This document shows, in pieces, positions 5,647-6,083 of a stretch of DNA of 6,083 nucleotides; the stretch's first letter is position 1, and each line of letters begins with the position of its first letter. The notes under the pieces were generated by a model. The model was not told the origin of the DNA. It saw nothing but the letters and a program-made list of their open reading frames with translations, and ran no database searches. Source of the stretch: Syntrophales bacterium (GTDB lineage Bacteria > Desulfobacterota > Syntrophia > Syntrophales > UBA2192). The stretch is taken from contig JALOPC010000106.1 of NCBI GenBank assembly GCA_025454095.1, forward strand, positions 1-6,083, given 5' to 3'. The translations under genes and the position numbers were made by a program.

Positions 5647-5719
5647 CTCTTCCTCTCGCTTCTTCGCTGTTCGTTCCGACCCAGGGACTGCATGCGCGGA
5701 CTGAGCTGAATGTTTAATG

Positions 5720-5735
5720 AGCAAGTTCCATGCCA
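5720..5735 (-). promoter_or_regulatory. Sigma-54 (-24/-12) promoter of the GspE-N-like gene
   Basis: On the minus strand TGGCATGGAACTTGCT (5735-5720) matches the sigma-54 consensus TGGCACG-N4-TTGCW at all defined positions except one (T for C). The invariant GG (5734-5733) and GC (5722-5721) are separated by exactly 10 bp. Transcription would begin near 5709, about 63 nt before the ATG at 5646. Sigma-54 control would require an ATP-dependent enhancer-binding activator, as known for several pilus systems. No clear activator site is recognised upstream, apart from a TGCGGC direct repeat (5749-5754 and 5761-5766). Confidence 0.7.
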
Positions 5736-5754
5736 TGCCCGGCAGCCCTGCGGC

Positions 5755-5783
5755 TTGACTTGCGGCAAGGGGTATGAGAGCAT
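5755..5783 (+). promoter_or_regulatory. Candidate sigma-70 promoter of the MFS transporter gene
   Basis: TTGACT (5755-5760, five of six) is followed after 17 bp by GAGCAT (5778-5783, three of six). A start near 5790 would give a leader of roughly 37 nt. The -35 is good and the -10 weak. It lies back to back with the sigma-54 promoter of the opposite gene. Confidence 0.35.
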
Positions 5784-5790
5784 CGCAGCA

Positions 5791-5811
5791 GGGTTTCGGG
5801 CATCGGGCTAA
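5791..5811 (+). repeat. Short run of three GGG-led heptamers
   Basis: GGGTTTC, GGGCATC and GGGCTAA follow one another at 7-bp spacing directly before the AAGGA ribosome site of the transporter gene. The period and G-triplets match the heptamer arrays at 4879-4984, so this may be a decayed copy. With only three units, chance is possible. Confidence 0.35.
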
Positions 5812-5826
5812 AGGAAATCAAGTCAT

Positions 5827-6083
5827 TTGTCTTCGAACAAGTTCAACCTCAAAGTCCTGCTTCTTCTCTCCTCGGGCCACCTCGTCACGGACCTCTACCA
5901 GGGGGCGCTGCCCGTCATCCTGCCTTTTCTCAAGGCAAAGCTCATGCTCTCCTACACGGCCACGGGCACGATCCTGCTGGTGGGCACGCTGACGTCCTCG
6001 ATCATCCAGCCCCTGTTCGGCTACCTCTCGGACCGCAAAGAAAAACCCCTGCTGCTTCCGGTGGGCTGCCTCTGCGCGGGGGC
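5827..6083 (+). CDS. MFS transporter, fosmidomycin-resistance (Fsr) type, C-terminus cut by window edge
   Basis: The first 85 residues of a major facilitator superfamily membrane transporter. The first helix contains LLLLSSGHLVTDLYQGALPV (11-30), matching the SH-L-ND-Q pattern of Escherichia coli Fsr. A second helix spans about 46-66. The loop after it reads QPLFGYLSDR (64-73), the MFS motif A region (G-x-x-x-D-R/K). Fsr exports the antibiotic fosmidomycin by proton antiport; relatives in anaerobes are often annotated the same way without a known substrate. TTG at 5827 is the only reasonable start: an in-frame TAA lies at 5809-5811, no ATG or GTG falls between, and AAGGA (5811-5815) lies 11 nt upstream. 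The gene runs off the right edge with most of the expected dozen helices missing. Family confident, substrate unknown. Confidence 0.85.
   Translation, partial: MSSNKFNLKVLLLLSSGHLVTDLYQGALPVILPFLKAKLMLSYTATGTILLVGTLTSSIIQPLFGYLSDRKEKPLLLPVGCLCAG

Noticed and set aside
5647..5736. N-terminal extension of the GspE-N-like protein to an ATG at 5736
   Set aside because: The 30 extra residues show no domain or signal peptide. The ATG coincides with the sigma-54 promoter, and the internal ATG at 5646 has a good ribosome site.

Overview
The window is GC-rich and densely coding. It carries seven genes in three divergent or convergent blocks, and it looks like a chromosome fragment of a deltaproteobacterium (Desulfobacterota, perhaps Syntrophales-like). 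That placement is an inference from base composition, a standalone GspE/MshE N-terminal-type protein, a likely sigma-54 promoter and GGGTATN intergenic repeats. No marker gene confirms it. No tRNA, rRNA, CRISPR array, transposase or integrase is visible.

Left block (1-3282, minus strand). Three genes joined by two 4-bp stop/start overlaps are read leftwards: an ATP-grasp ligase fused to a class I SAM methyltransferase, a ChbG/HpnK (YdjC-like) carbohydrate deacetylase, and a family-4-type glycosyltransferase cut by the window edge. The arrangement implies one transcript and one pathway. A plausible reading is synthesis or tailoring of a sugar-containing molecule by glycosyl transfer, N-deacetylation, ATP-dependent amide formation and methylation. 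The product is unknown, and this is the best candidate here for an undescribed system.

Middle block (3283-4873). A divergent spacer holds a good sigma-70-like promoter for the minus-strand operon, a weaker one for the plus strand, and a near-perfect 21-bp dyad between them that looks like a shared operator. The plus strand then carries a standalone cyclic-nucleotide-binding-domain protein, followed 173 bp later by a VTT/DedA-type membrane protein. The 173-bp spacer holds a weak promoter candidate, a hairpin and sequence resembling degenerate dispersed repeats.

Right block (4874-6083). A convergent spacer holds two inverted 32-nt arms, each four GGGTATN-like heptamers plus GGGG. Beyond it a minus-strand gene encodes a GspE/MshE N-terminal-like protein without an ATPase domain, preceded by an almost consensus sigma-54 promoter. 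Divergent from it starts an MFS transporter of the fosmidomycin-resistance (Fsr) type, cut by the right edge. The middle and right blocks look like ordinary accessory signalling, secretion and transport genes rather than parts of the left operon.
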